Source of the DNA: Bacteroidota bacterium
Lineage (GTDB): Bacteria; Bacteroidota; Bacteroidia; Bacteroidales; F082
Assembly: GCA_009773165.1 (NCBI GenBank)
Contig: WOUZ01000001.1
Location: forward strand, 558,001-622,000
DNA: 64,000 bases
Reading direction: 5' to 3'
Positions 46,001 through 53,860 of the stretch are shown one piece after another (the stretch's first letter is position 1; each line of letters opens with the position of its first letter). A program made the position numbers and the translations under genes. The notes under the pieces were generated by a model. The model ran no database searches. It was not told the DNA's origin and saw only the letters and a list, made by a program, of their open reading frames with translations.

Positions 46001-46539
46001 TGGTGAATATGGACGAGATTAAGCAGGAGGATATATTGTTGCATTCTGTAAAAGGAATGGGCAATGGTGTTATTCGTGATATAAAAGATGTAATTTATGT
46101 TGATCGCTTAGCTTTTGATAAACGCTATACGGAGGAAATGGCCCGCGAGATAAGTCAGTTAAATGAGCAGATGGTTGCACAACAAAGGCCATATATTTTG
46201 ATTGGTCCGGGTCGCTGGGGAACACGTGACCGCTGGATCGGAATCCCAGTAAACTGGCCACAGATCAGTCAGGCAAAAGTGATTGTGGAAACAAGTCTTG
46301 AGGACTTTCCTTTGGATGCCTCATCAGGATCGCATTTCTTCCACAACGTGACATCAATGAATGTGGGGTATTTCACCATTCAGCCGGAGCTATCAAAAAG
46401 TTATGTGAATTACGACATGCTCAACGAACAGCGAATCATTCGTCAGACACGTTTTTTCAAACATGTGCGTTTCGAGGATTACCTTACTGTACGTATGGAT
46501 GGAAAAAAACGCATTTCCGTTATTACTATAAAATCCTGA
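43081..46539 (+). CDS. Sensor-receiver-PEP synthase-like ATP-grasp fusion protein
   Basis: The 1152-residue protein reads as four parts. Residues 1-140 resemble a GAF-type sensor (ILPDGWQYPASTGARI and DEGPFLAEERDLI). Residues 192-320 look like a degenerate receiver. Residues 337-487 form a fuller receiver with VEDSP, D415 in LITDIRF and K468. Residues 600 to about 1000 are the PEP-synthase/pyruvate-phosphate-dikinase ATP-grasp domain (GGKGRGLA, LAVRSSGLFEDS, FAGIFET, YLLQIKPLL). A conserved C-terminal domain (YILIGPGRWGTRDRW, GSHFFHNVTS) follows. The swivelling phosphohistidine domain and PEP barrel of true PPDK are missing, so it is not a standard PEP synthase. It may be a signalling phosphotransferase. 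It has its own promoter. Confidence 0.85.
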   Translation: MVSEHDLGGQFERLKAQNLERLKELAIMNRTSHIIRENRPPEETLKHIAMILPDGWQYPASTGARIMYDGHFYLSPNFNLTEWKQIQEFSTIDDKKGFIEISYAKEFPTADEGPFLAEERDLIFNLSNMICGYINSYKGLRIIEKISPKDKNRKQEEPVKEALPGRKLLQLFLNKNNADRDIYHDLMTFKVKEIMLISNLYDAYSIEREGRFSEHVLGHYHQLNLTSVPRITGVTTASEAFEMLQSKYYDLIIFMVSVDKKTPVELSRKIKKDFPNLPIFFLLNSNADIAYFSKVSRETLSIDRLYTWNGDSSVFFSMIKMVEDRINVVNDTRIGLVRVILLVEDSPIYYSRYLPMLYKIVMEQTRRIIDDVSTDELYKVLRMRARPKILLASNYEEACKILMKYKEYMLCLITDIRFDRDDIKDDQAGIDLVEFAKNLIPDLPVIIQSSDTENVKIAYRYKSTFIDKNSETLSQDFQSFITHFLGFGNFVYRDQYGNPITQARTLKEFEQKLRTIPDESLIYHAQRNHFSLWLMARGEIRVAKILNPKKVADYDNPSELRNELLQMIQRFRNEQDTGKIVPYDEDALNNEKNIVSLAEGSLGGKGRGLAFINSLIHNYDFSQHVPDITIRTPKTSLIGTEEFSLFMERNNLHDYVLGETDYEKIKRTFIQGKLTPTLIRRLRTLLKIIRKPLAVRSSGLFEDSLAQPFAGIFETYILPNSHQDLEFRLQQLTDAIKLVFASVFSDIARGYVNAINYSIDQEKMAVVIQELVGKQFESYYYPHVSGVAQSYNYYPFGHMKPEEGFAIAAIGLGKYVVEGDKAYRFSPRYPTLDINSSKDQVKNSQVNFLAVDLECTDPKLLEGDMAGLVTLDLSDAEQHGSLRHCASVFNFDNNTIYPGLSKQGTRIVNFANILKYNYTPLAQTLEIVLDVVKEALGTAVEIEWALDLDRDEKGNCSFYLLQIKPLLGSADDYVVNMDEIKQEDILLHSVKGMGNGVIRDIKDVIYVDRLAFDKRYTEEMAREISQLNEQMVAQQRPYILIGPGRWGTRDRWIGIPVNWPQISQAKVIVETSLEDFPLDASSGSHFFHNVTSMNVGYFTIQPELSKSYVNYDMLNEQRIIRQTRFFKHVRFEDYLTVRMDGKKRISVITIKS

Positions 46540-46633
46540 AAATCAATCATTAAATCCGAAAATCATTCGAACGCTAGTCCAAAACAAGGATAGATTGTAA
46601 AAAGATTCCTGAATAGGTTTAATACAAAAGCAA

Positions 46634-47812
46634 TTACATCAGCTTTTGAAAGAACTGCCACCATCGGTCAGGAATTTCGTCCTGAAGCGCCAGGTCGTAG
46701 TCTTCTTTAGAGCAAGGAACAAAGTGATGTTTTTCATATTTCTTACGGTCGGTTCTGCCGAAGCTGAGGTCAATCCACCAGCGGTCGGTTTTCTTACTGC
46801 GAAGAAAAATAACATCTTCATCCTGTCCTTCGATACGGACAATATATTTTGCGAAGTCGGCGCTGTCTTTCAAAGGTAGGTCGTTGGTTCTGCTTGCCAC
46901 ACCGTCAAGGAAATACCAAATCATCTGAGCGATGAGTTCGGCAGTGATGCGGTTTTGATCAAGTAAAGGGTTGAACTCGAAAAATCCAATGGAAGAAAGT
47001 TTGTCGCTCAGACCTGCGTAACGGGCAACACGACACGCCTCTTCGCCTGTGAAACCATTTGGACCAGCGTTACCATTTCCGGGTGCATCAGCAGCACGAA
47101 TTGCTGAAATATCAAAGCTAAGAATATCGGCATTTCTTACAATTGGTTCCGATTCTTCCATATGCGCTTTGATGAGCCCCAAACGGTAGACATCGAAAAG
47201 CAAATTCTTCATCAGGTCAACAGCCAGATAATCAACATAATACGTTTGATAACCAAGATTGGTGTAATTGAATAGATAATTCGGTTGATGTAAAATTATT
47301 CGGCTGAGGTAAGATTGAGCGTTAAACTCTTCTTCTTCCTGGCCAAGATCAAACAATGGGTCAACAGAAACGATATTCACCAGTTGTCCGATATTTTCGT
47401 ACGCCTGATACATGGCAAAAGTTAAATCCTGACTTCCGCCCAGGACAATGGGGATGATTTTTTTTCGAAGCAGTACTGCAATGACCTGATTTAATGCAAA
47501 ATAAGTGTCCTCAACGCTGTGACCAGCCCGAATATTACCTAAGTCGGCTATATCGAGCGAGGGCCAGTGATGAAACAACTGGTAGAACGCCGATCGTATG
47601 TGGTCAGGAGCTGTGCTGCAACCTGTATTATTTACCGCATTCCGTTCTTCAATTACTCCGATAAGAGCCACACGAACCCCATCGAGATCAGGAAAGTGTG
47701 CTTTTTCAGCGTGAATACGGATTTTTTCGCCCATGCGTTGCTGACCGGGTCTGGCATTGCCTGCGGGAATGGAATTTAGGTCAACAGGATCAAGAAACAG
47801 ATTGATTTCCAT
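46634..47812 (-). CDS. Arginase/formimidoylglutamase-fold protein with lost metal ligands
   Basis: The 392-residue protein has the ureohydrolase fold but degraded metal motifs. The GGDHS site reads GGSQD, the DAHxD site reads DPLFD, and the DxD site reads SFDISAIRAAD. Of the six usual manganese ligands, both histidines and one aspartate are changed, so catalysis as a ureohydrolase is unlikely. The C-terminal 80 residues (DEDVIFLRSKKTDRWWIDL) extend beyond typical arginases. Related proteins are generally annotated formimidoylglutamase and sit next to topA in Bacteroidota. It follows topA with a 58-base gap on the minus strand and is probably co-transcribed. Confidence 0.88.
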   Translation of the reverse strand: MEINLFLDPVDLNSIPAGNARPGQQRMGEKIRIHAEKAHFPDLDGVRVALIGVIEERNAVNNTGCSTAPDHIRSAFYQLFHHWPSLDIADLGNIRAGHSVEDTYFALNQVIAVLLRKKIIPIVLGGSQDLTFAMYQAYENIGQLVNIVSVDPLFDLGQEEEEFNAQSYLSRIILHQPNYLFNYTNLGYQTYYVDYLAVDLMKNLLFDVYRLGLIKAHMEESEPIVRNADILSFDISAIRAADAPGNGNAGPNGFTGEEACRVARYAGLSDKLSSIGFFEFNPLLDQNRITAELIAQMIWYFLDGVASRTNDLPLKDSADFAKYIVRIEGQDEDVIFLRSKKTDRWWIDLSFGRTDRKKYEKHHFVPCSKEDYDLALQDEIPDRWWQFFQKLM

Positions 47813-47870
47813 TATTTTGCGATTATTATTTCAGTCGTTGAGGGGATTATTAACCACAATTTGGAGTAGA

Positions 47871-50195
47871 TTATGCTTTGCGTTTAACAAAACGTTTCTT
47901 AGGCGTATTGTCAGGATTATCAATGATTTTCTTACAATCCTCAAAGGTAAGTGTTGCGGCATCAGTTTCTTTAGGAATTTTAAAATTATTCTTTTTGAAA
48001 CTGATATAAGGACCATAACGGCCATTGAGAACTTTCAGCTCAGGCTCATTTTCAAATTCCCTGATGACGCTTTGAGCAGCTTTGTCGCGTTTTGCTTCGA
48101 TAAGTTCGATAGCGCGTTCGATGCCAACCGTCACAGGGTCATCGGTTTTTTGAAGACTGTAAAAAGCATTGTTGTGCTTCACATATGGGCCAAAACGACC
48201 TATAGCTACTGTAACTTCTTTGGATTCAAAGTTTCCGATCGATCGGGGGAAATCAAAGAGTTTCAATGCTTCCTCAAGCGTTATGCCTTCCATGCTTTGA
48301 TCTTTGCGCAGACCGGCGAAGCGAGGTTTATCTTCCGATTCGGTATCGCCGATCTGAACCATTGGACCGAAACGGCCAACCTTTACAAACACATTTTTAC
48401 CACTTGCTGGATCAACACCTAATTTTTTCTCTCCCGAAAATTTTCCGGCATTGTCAGTAGTATCGGTAATCTGCTGATGAAAAGGACGGTAAAATTCCTT
48501 AATCATTTGATTCCATACCGTTCTTCCTTCCGCGATTTCATCGAATTCTTTCTCCACATTAGCTGTGAAATTGTAGTCGATGATATTTTCGAAATGCTGT
48601 ACCAAAAACTTATTTACCAGAATACCTATATCGGTTGGGAACAGCTTTGCTTTTTCCTGACCTGTATTTTCCGACTCTATCTTTTCTTTAATCTGGTCGT
48701 TCACCATCTTAATTACCTGATAGGATCTTTTTTCGCCCGGACGGTCTTGTTTCACCACATACTCACGTTTCTGAATGGTGGAAATCGTTGGAGCATAGGT
48801 TGATGGACGACCAATCCCAAGCTCTTCCATTTTTTTAACCAGACTGGCCTCTGTGTAGCGGGCAGCATGACGTGTAAATTTCTCTGTTGCCAACATTTCG
48901 CGCATCCCGAGTAACTGTCCTTTTACCAATGGAGGGAGCAATCCTTCAGCAGCATCGCCATTATCATCGTCGGTACTTTCAAGATAAACTTTCAGGAAAC
49001 CTTCGAATAAAATAACTTCACCTTGCGCAACAAACTGGTATTTATTGGTCGAGATGTTGATGTTTATCAAGGTGCGTTCGAGTTCAGCATCAGCCATTTG
49101 TGATGCGATGGTACGTTTCCAGATCAGCTCGTAAAGTTTCTTTTCCTCTGCTGTTCCGCTTACAGTAGGTTTATCAAGATAGGTAGGCCTGATAGCTTCG
49201 TGTGCTTCCTGGGCACCTTTAGATTTTGTAGTATAACGACGTGTTTTTACGAATTCAGCACCATAGCGTTCGGTCACTTCTTTTTTTGCCATGTTGATAG
49301 CCAAATCAGAGAGATTCACAGAGTCGGTACGCATATAAGTAATTTTTCCCGACTCATACAGGTGTTGTGCAACACGCATGGTGTTTGCAACGGAGAAACC
49401 AAGTTTGCGACTGGCTTCCTGTTGCAGCGTTGAGGTGGTGAAAGGAGGCGCAGGTGATTTTTTACCTGGTTTTTTCTCAACACTGTCAACCGTATAATGA
49501 GCTCCTACACATGATTTAACAAAAGCAAAAGCTTTGTCATGTGTGTCGAAACGTTCGGGCAATTCGGCCGAAATCACATGTTGCTGATCATTGATCGTTG
49601 CAACAAAAACTGCCGTTACTCTATAAGCTGAAACGCTTTGGAAATTTCTTATTTCCTCTTCCCGCTCCACAATGAGCCTCACAGCTACCGACTGAACCCT
49701 TCCGGCTGATAATGCAGGTTTTACTTTTTTCCAAAGCAAGGGCGAAAGTTCGTATCCAACCAAACGATCGAGTACACGGCGTGCCTGCTGTGCAGCCACA
49801 AGATGTGTATCGATGTTTCGTGGATTTTCGATGGCTTTAACGATTGCCTGTTTGGTGATTTCATGAAAAACAATGCGTTTTGTTTTTTCTTCTTTCAGGC
49901 CAAGTGCTTTAAAAAGATGCCATGATATAGCTTCTCCTTCGCGGTCTTCATCCGATGCAAGCCACACCATTTCAGCTTCTTTTGCTGCTTTTTTTAATTC
50001 TGTGACAAGTTTTTTCTTATCAGGAGATATTTCATATTGTGGTTCAAATCCATTTTCAATATCAACACCAATTTGAGTTTTACTCAGATCCATCACATGA
50101 CCATAACTCGACTTCACCAAATAATCCTTGCCCAAAAAACCTTCGATGGTTTTGGCTTTGGCAGGTGACTCAACAATAACAAGATTTTTCGACAT
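47871..50195 (-). CDS. topA: DNA topoisomerase I
   Basis: TopA relaxes negative supercoils through a transient covalent DNA bond. The 774-residue protein has the Toprim start KNLVIVESPAKAKTIEGFLG, SDEDREGEA, GRVQSVAVRLIVERE, the active-site tyrosine in ITYMRTDS, GRPSTYAPTIS and three C-terminal GRxGPYV-type repeats ending in a basic tail KKRFVKRKA. ATG 50195 is chosen from the universal MSKNLVIVESPAKA start; the longer frame begins upstream of the -7 element. Confidence 0.98.
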   Translation of the reverse strand: MSKNLVIVESPAKAKTIEGFLGKDYLVKSSYGHVMDLSKTQIGVDIENGFEPQYEISPDKKKLVTELKKAAKEAEMVWLASDEDREGEAISWHLFKALGLKEEKTKRIVFHEITKQAIVKAIENPRNIDTHLVAAQQARRVLDRLVGYELSPLLWKKVKPALSAGRVQSVAVRLIVEREEEIRNFQSVSAYRVTAVFVATINDQQHVISAELPERFDTHDKAFAFVKSCVGAHYTVDSVEKKPGKKSPAPPFTTSTLQQEASRKLGFSVANTMRVAQHLYESGKITYMRTDSVNLSDLAINMAKKEVTERYGAEFVKTRRYTTKSKGAQEAHEAIRPTYLDKPTVSGTAEEKKLYELIWKRTIASQMADAELERTLININISTNKYQFVAQGEVILFEGFLKVYLESTDDDNGDAAEGLLPPLVKGQLLGMREMLATEKFTRHAARYTEASLVKKMEELGIGRPSTYAPTISTIQKREYVVKQDRPGEKRSYQVIKMVNDQIKEKIESENTGQEKAKLFPTDIGILVNKFLVQHFENIIDYNFTANVEKEFDEIAEGRTVWNQMIKEFYRPFHQQITDTTDNAGKFSGEKKLGVDPASGKNVFVKVGRFGPMVQIGDTESEDKPRFAGLRKDQSMEGITLEEALKLFDFPRSIGNFESKEVTVAIGRFGPYVKHNNAFYSLQKTDDPVTVGIERAIELIEAKRDKAAQSVIREFENEPELKVLNGRYGPYISFKKNNFKIPKETDAATLTFEDCKKIIDNPDNTPKKRFVKRKA

Positions 50196-50244
50196 CAGGG
50201 GTTTGTTTAGCTGATTGGAAATCATTTTAGGGGTAAAAACGTTG

Positions 50245-50252
50245 CAAAAGTA
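50245..50252 (-). promoter_or_regulatory. -7 element (TACTTTTG) of topA
   Basis: On the minus strand TACTTTTG is a perfect TAnnTTTG 49 bases before the topA ATG at 50195. Confidence 0.55.
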
Positions 50253-50391
50253 AGACTTTAAGTATATAAACCGAAAATTGTTGTCGGTTTGACTGACGAA
50301 AAGCAAAATGAACCGTCAATTAACAGGTGCTTCGGGCTTCATTTTTGATGCATTTAGTACCTCAAAATTGGTCTCCGGTGGCAGCTAAGAA

Positions 50392-50712
50392 TTAAAAATC
50401 AGTCTGTAAAAGTTCCATCATTTCATTGATGCTAAGTTTCGCAGGAGCTTCATTTCCAAGCAGAATACGCTCAGCCATTTCACGTTTGGTCTGATGTAGC
50501 TTCATTATTTTTTCTTCTATGGTGTTTTTGGCAACGATACGATAAACAGCAACAGGTCTGTTTTGTCCAATCCGGTGAGCGCGGTCGGTAGACTGATCCT
50601 CAACAGCCGGATTCCACCAGGGATCGAGATGAATTACAAAATCTGCAGCCGTGAGGTTCGATGGTAAGACAAATTTGAAAACCAAAATCCTTACCTGCTT
50701 TCTTTTCATCAA
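50392..50712 (-). pseudogene. C-terminal remnant of a SNF2-family helicase
   Basis: About 88 residues match the last helicase motif of SNF2/Swi2 proteins: NLTAADFVIHLDPWWNPAVEDQ, DRAHRIGQ and an EEKIMKLHQTK tail, ending with a normal stop. The region just before this (about 17 residues) does not match the expected SLKAGGxG strand and no N-terminal two-thirds exists in the window. The frame begins at a TTG immediately next to an inverted repeat. The best reading is a deletion remnant of a full helicase of about 1000 residues. It is unlikely to be functional. Confidence 0.82.
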
Positions 50713-50725
50713 AAGGAAGATATTA

Positions 50726-50749
50726 GGTGTATTACTCCCTTAATACACC
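50726..50749. repeat. Perfect 9-base inverted repeat at the helicase remnant boundary
   Basis: GGTGTATTA (50726-50734) and TAATACACC (50741-50749) are separated by six bases and overlap the stop codon of the BamA-like gene on the minus strand. It could act as a terminator-like hairpin, although no T-run follows, or mark a recombination joint. Confidence 0.7.
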
Positions 50750-52539
50750 ACCAATCCCGGCTTTGATAATTCAAAATCGATGACTCCAAAATCGCTTGTT
50801 TCGTAGGATGATACCTTAAAAATATTATTGCCCGATCCGGGAAGATAAGGAAAATAGGACAGCGAAATCTGAAAATTTTGAATGATAAGGTATTCGTTTT
50901 TAATGAGTAAGCCTGCTCCTAATACAGGTAAAAGACGGCTGTGCCGGAATCCGGACCGATCGTTTCCCAACATACCAAAAGTGGCAAACATAAATGGCCC
51001 GAACCGGAATCCTACAACGTTATAAGGAGCATAAGTCTGAAGCTGCAAGGTGAAAGCCATCATATGGTTTCCTTTGTAATCGAAGGCTTTAAACGCTTTC
51101 ATACCTTCGGTAAATGTTAAAATATCGGTAGGCAGGCGATCGATCCCAATGATAAACTCTGATTTAAAAAAGGGCCTGAATTTCCATTTTCCGCGCTCCA
51201 GTAGGGGAGTAAAATAGCTTATTCCTGCCCTGATGGTCCCTTGTTCGGTTGCGCTTGAAGTAAAAAAAGTGCCATATTCAATTGAAGTACTGAAATATCC
51301 AAAAGGAGCATAGTTTCCCCAGCCCATTTTTACTCCCGCATAGGCTCGTTTGGTTTGCTGAACATCCATTCCAACGGTGATTCCGAAAGCTCTGCCAATT
51401 GGAATATCTTCGATTTTTCCATAATCGAAAACAAAACGATCTTTAACAAACTTGCGTGAAGTAATACCTAAACCCACTAAAAATGTGGTTTGGTTATTAA
51501 AAACATGAGCAAGCTCAGCCTCTGCCGTCCGCTCCGGATAGGCAGTTTTTTGCAGACGTGAAGAAAGGATAAGGTTGGTTGTTCGGGCGTTTACTGTGTT
51601 ACCGCTCAACAACTTCCAGGATTTTGCTCCCCAGTAATCCTGCAGATGTATGCGCGATTCCAATTCCTTAATCGTATCAACAACAAGAGCTCTTTGAGTT
51701 ATATAGGTGCGGCCAAGATAGATACCACCGGCCCATTTTGCAAGGGGTGAATACAGCTGACGCGAAATATCAATGCTCTGTTGCAAATTACGGCTGCCTT
51801 CGAAGGAATAATGCAGTTTTGCTGTAATATATGAATTACTAATCGATGGCACAAAATATTCGAACTGCGTCCGGTTAGGCTTTCCGGATAAGTTCCAGTT
51901 AAAATCAGTCTTGAATTGATGACCCGTGCCCACGAAGTTGTTGTCTTTTAGTTGTATACGAACATTAGATGTCGATAGATCAAGTTGTGGGATAAGCGAC
52001 CAATTATCCCAAACCCTGATGATTACATCTACAGCATTGGGTTCGTCAGCAACAGGAACAGAAGTGAAAAGAACTTGTCTTAAATATTTCTGTGATCTCA
52101 CCAGGCGCTCCGACTCTTCAAAGCGCAGCGAATCAAACGACTCATTCGACTCAAAAAGCAACAGGTTTTTTATTGTTGATTTTAACGTGCGGATATGTAG
52201 ACTGTTTCCTGCTTTCAAAAGCAAATTTTCAGGATTTATTGTATTATCACCGCTGTGATATTCAAAAGGGTCATGAACAATGACATGAATCTCCCGAATG
52301 GTTTTACCCTCAAACGATTCAAACGATTCCTTTTCCTTTTTTACTATTGACGGTGATTTAGTTGGTTGAATTTCAGTATCAATAAAAATTAGCTTATACA
52401 TCAATTCTGTTAGCTTTCTTTTTTCTGAATATTCTTCAATTTTTCTGTAGTTCACCGAATCATGTACTGGTACTTTTTCCTGAGCAAAAAGGTATGAAGC
52501 TGAGCACAAAATCAAAAGAAATAACAGCAAGTGTTTCAT
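50740..52539 (-). CDS. Omp85/BamA-like outer-membrane protein with one POTRA-like domain
   Basis: From ATG 52539 the 599-residue protein has a signal peptide (about 1-20, ending LFAQ), a polar linker, a POTRA-like region (about 75-190, IREIHVIVHDPFEY and VIIRVWDNWSLIPQ) and a C-terminal beta-barrel of about 400 residues with VGTGHQFKTDFNW, AYAGVKMGWGNYAPF and FRFGPFMFATFG. TTG 52551 is a possible upstream start four codons earlier. Family members insert or translocate outer-membrane proteins or lipids. It lies upstream of the helicase remnant. Confidence 0.85.
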   Translation of the reverse strand: MKHLLLFLLILCSASYLFAQEKVPVHDSVNYRKIEEYSEKRKLTELMYKLIFIDTEIQPTKSPSIVKKEKESFESFEGKTIREIHVIVHDPFEYHSGDNTINPENLLLKAGNSLHIRTLKSTIKNLLLFESNESFDSLRFEESERLVRSQKYLRQVLFTSVPVADEPNAVDVIIRVWDNWSLIPQLDLSTSNVRIQLKDNNFVGTGHQFKTDFNWNLSGKPNRTQFEYFVPSISNSYITAKLHYSFEGSRNLQQSIDISRQLYSPLAKWAGGIYLGRTYITQRALVVDTIKELESRIHLQDYWGAKSWKLLSGNTVNARTTNLILSSRLQKTAYPERTAEAELAHVFNNQTTFLVGLGITSRKFVKDRFVFDYGKIEDIPIGRAFGITVGMDVQQTKRAYAGVKMGWGNYAPFGYFSTSIEYGTFFTSSATEQGTIRAGISYFTPLLERGKWKFRPFFKSEFIIGIDRLPTDILTFTEGMKAFKAFDYKGNHMMAFTLQLQTYAPYNVVGFRFGPFMFATFGMLGNDRSGFRHSRLLPVLGAGLLIKNEYLIIQNFQISLSYFPYLPGSGNNIFKVSSYETSDFGVIDFELSKPGLVVY

Positions 52540-52708
52540 TTTTGTACTCAATTTGATCGCTTATCTCTTATAATTAACCTGTTATAGGTTTTGTTATTTT
52601 TTTGAAACTCCACAAGCAAATTAACATATAAAACAACAAATTTATTGCCACAAGGTGAATGACAGGAATCATTGCTATTATCAAATGAAGCAGAAAACTA
52701 CATGTCAC

Positions 52709-52735
52709 AAAAAAAGCGTTGATATTCAACGCTTT
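52709..52735 (-). terminator. Terminator downstream of tRNA-Arg
   Basis: On the minus strand AAAGCGTTGA, loop ATA and TCAACGCTTT form a 10-base stem followed by a T-run, starting 14 bases after the tRNA 3' end. Confidence 0.88.
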
Positions 52736-52748
52736 AATCAAAATTTTG

Positions 52749-52820
52749 TAGCCTCAACAGGACTCGAACCTGTATCTAAAGTTTAGGAAACTTCCATTCT
52801 ATCCCTTGAACTATGAGGCC
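52749..52820 (-). tRNA. tRNA-Arg (anticodon CCT)
   Basis: On the minus strand the 72-base sequence folds into a cloverleaf. The acceptor stem is GGCCTCA/TGAGGCT with a G1-T72 wobble and a single A as discriminator. The D arm is GTTC/GAAT. The anticodon stem is GAAGT/ACTTT with loop TTCCTAA, so the anticodon is CCT (arginine, codon AGG). The variable loop is AGAT. The T arm is ACAGG/CCTGT with loop TTCGAGT. The CCA end is not encoded. A terminator follows and transaldolase lies upstream. Confidence 0.95.
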
Positions 52821-52886
52821 AATAACAACTTTTTTTCAGGCGGCAAAGGTAAGCGTTTTCAGGAAATCAATCAATGGTTAAAATGC

Positions 52887-53846
52887 TTAAAGCTTTGTGC
52901 TGACCAATCGTTCGAGTTTCACCAAATCGGCAGCAAACTTTCGGATGCCGTCAGCCAGCTTCTCTGTTGCCATGGCATCTTCGTTGAGCAGCCACCTGAA
53001 CATTTGTTCATCCGTTGAGATTTTTTCCAACTGCATGTTTTTTGCTCCTTCGGCATTGAGTTTAAGGTCGATCTTATGGTTCATACTTTCCAACTCCGAA
53101 AGTAACTGAGGTGCAATGGTGAGTAAATCGCAGCCTGCCAATTCGATAATTTCGCCTGTGTTTCTGAAACTGGCACCCATTACCTCCGTTGAATAGCCAA
53201 AATGCTTGTAATAGTTGAAGATTTCTGTCACTGAAAGAACGCCCGGATCTTCTTCTGCGGCGATATGATCAACTTTGCGGTTTGTTTTGTGCCAGTCGAA
53301 GATGCGGCCCACAAAGGGTGAGATGAGTTGAACGCCAGCCTCAGCACAGGCGATGGCCTGCACTTTACTAAAAAGTAAGGTGAGATTGGTACGAATGCCT
53401 TCACGCTCGAGTGTTGCGGCTGCCTGAATGCCTTCCCATGTGGCAGCAATCTTGATGAGAATCCTTTCACGGCTTATACCTTGCAATTCATACATCTCGA
53501 TGAGCAGCCGGGCTTTGTTAATCGTTCCAACCACATCGAACGACAATCGCGCATCAACTTCAGTTGACACCCTTCCGGGTACAATACGCAGGATCTCCAT
53601 GCCGAAGTTAACCGAAAGACGATCAAGACATGCACTAAGCCTGTTTTGGTGGGAATGCATGCGTGTACGGGCATAATCAAGTGCTTCTTCAACAAGATGA
53701 CTGTATTTCTCATCCTTTGCTGACGCGTAAATAAGTGATGGATTGGTGGTAGCATCCACGGGCTTGTATTGCTGTATCGACTCAAAATCGCCGGTATCAG
53801 CCACCACACGGGTGTATTTCTTAAGTTGTTCGAGTGTATTCTCCAT
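52887..53846 (-). CDS. tal: Transaldolase
   Basis: The 319-residue protein is a TalB-type transaldolase: [14 protein letters not shown] near residues 31-44, [24 protein letters not shown] with the Schiff-base lysine, [17 protein letters not shown] and [10 protein letters not shown]. It moves a three-carbon unit between sugar phosphates in the non-oxidative pentose phosphate pathway. It follows metG by 14 bases on the minus strand and is the last gene of that unit before the tRNA. Confidence 0.97.
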   Translation of the reverse strand: MENTLEQLKKYTRVVADTGDFESIQQYKPVDATTNPSLIYASAKDEKYSHLVEEALDYARTRMHSHQNRLSACLDRLSVNFGMEILRIVPGRVSTEVDARLSFDVVGTINKARLLIEMYELQGISRERILIKIAATWEGIQAAATLEREGIRTNLTLLFSKVQAIACAEAGVQLISPFVGRIFDWHKTNRKVDHIAAEEDPGVLSVTEIFNYYKHFGYSTEVMGASFRNTGEIIELAGCDLLTIAPQLLSELESMNHKIDLKLNAEGAKNMQLEKISTDEQMFRWLLNEDAMATEKLADGIRKFAADLVKLERLVSTKL

Positions 53847-53860
53847 AGGGATTTGTATGA

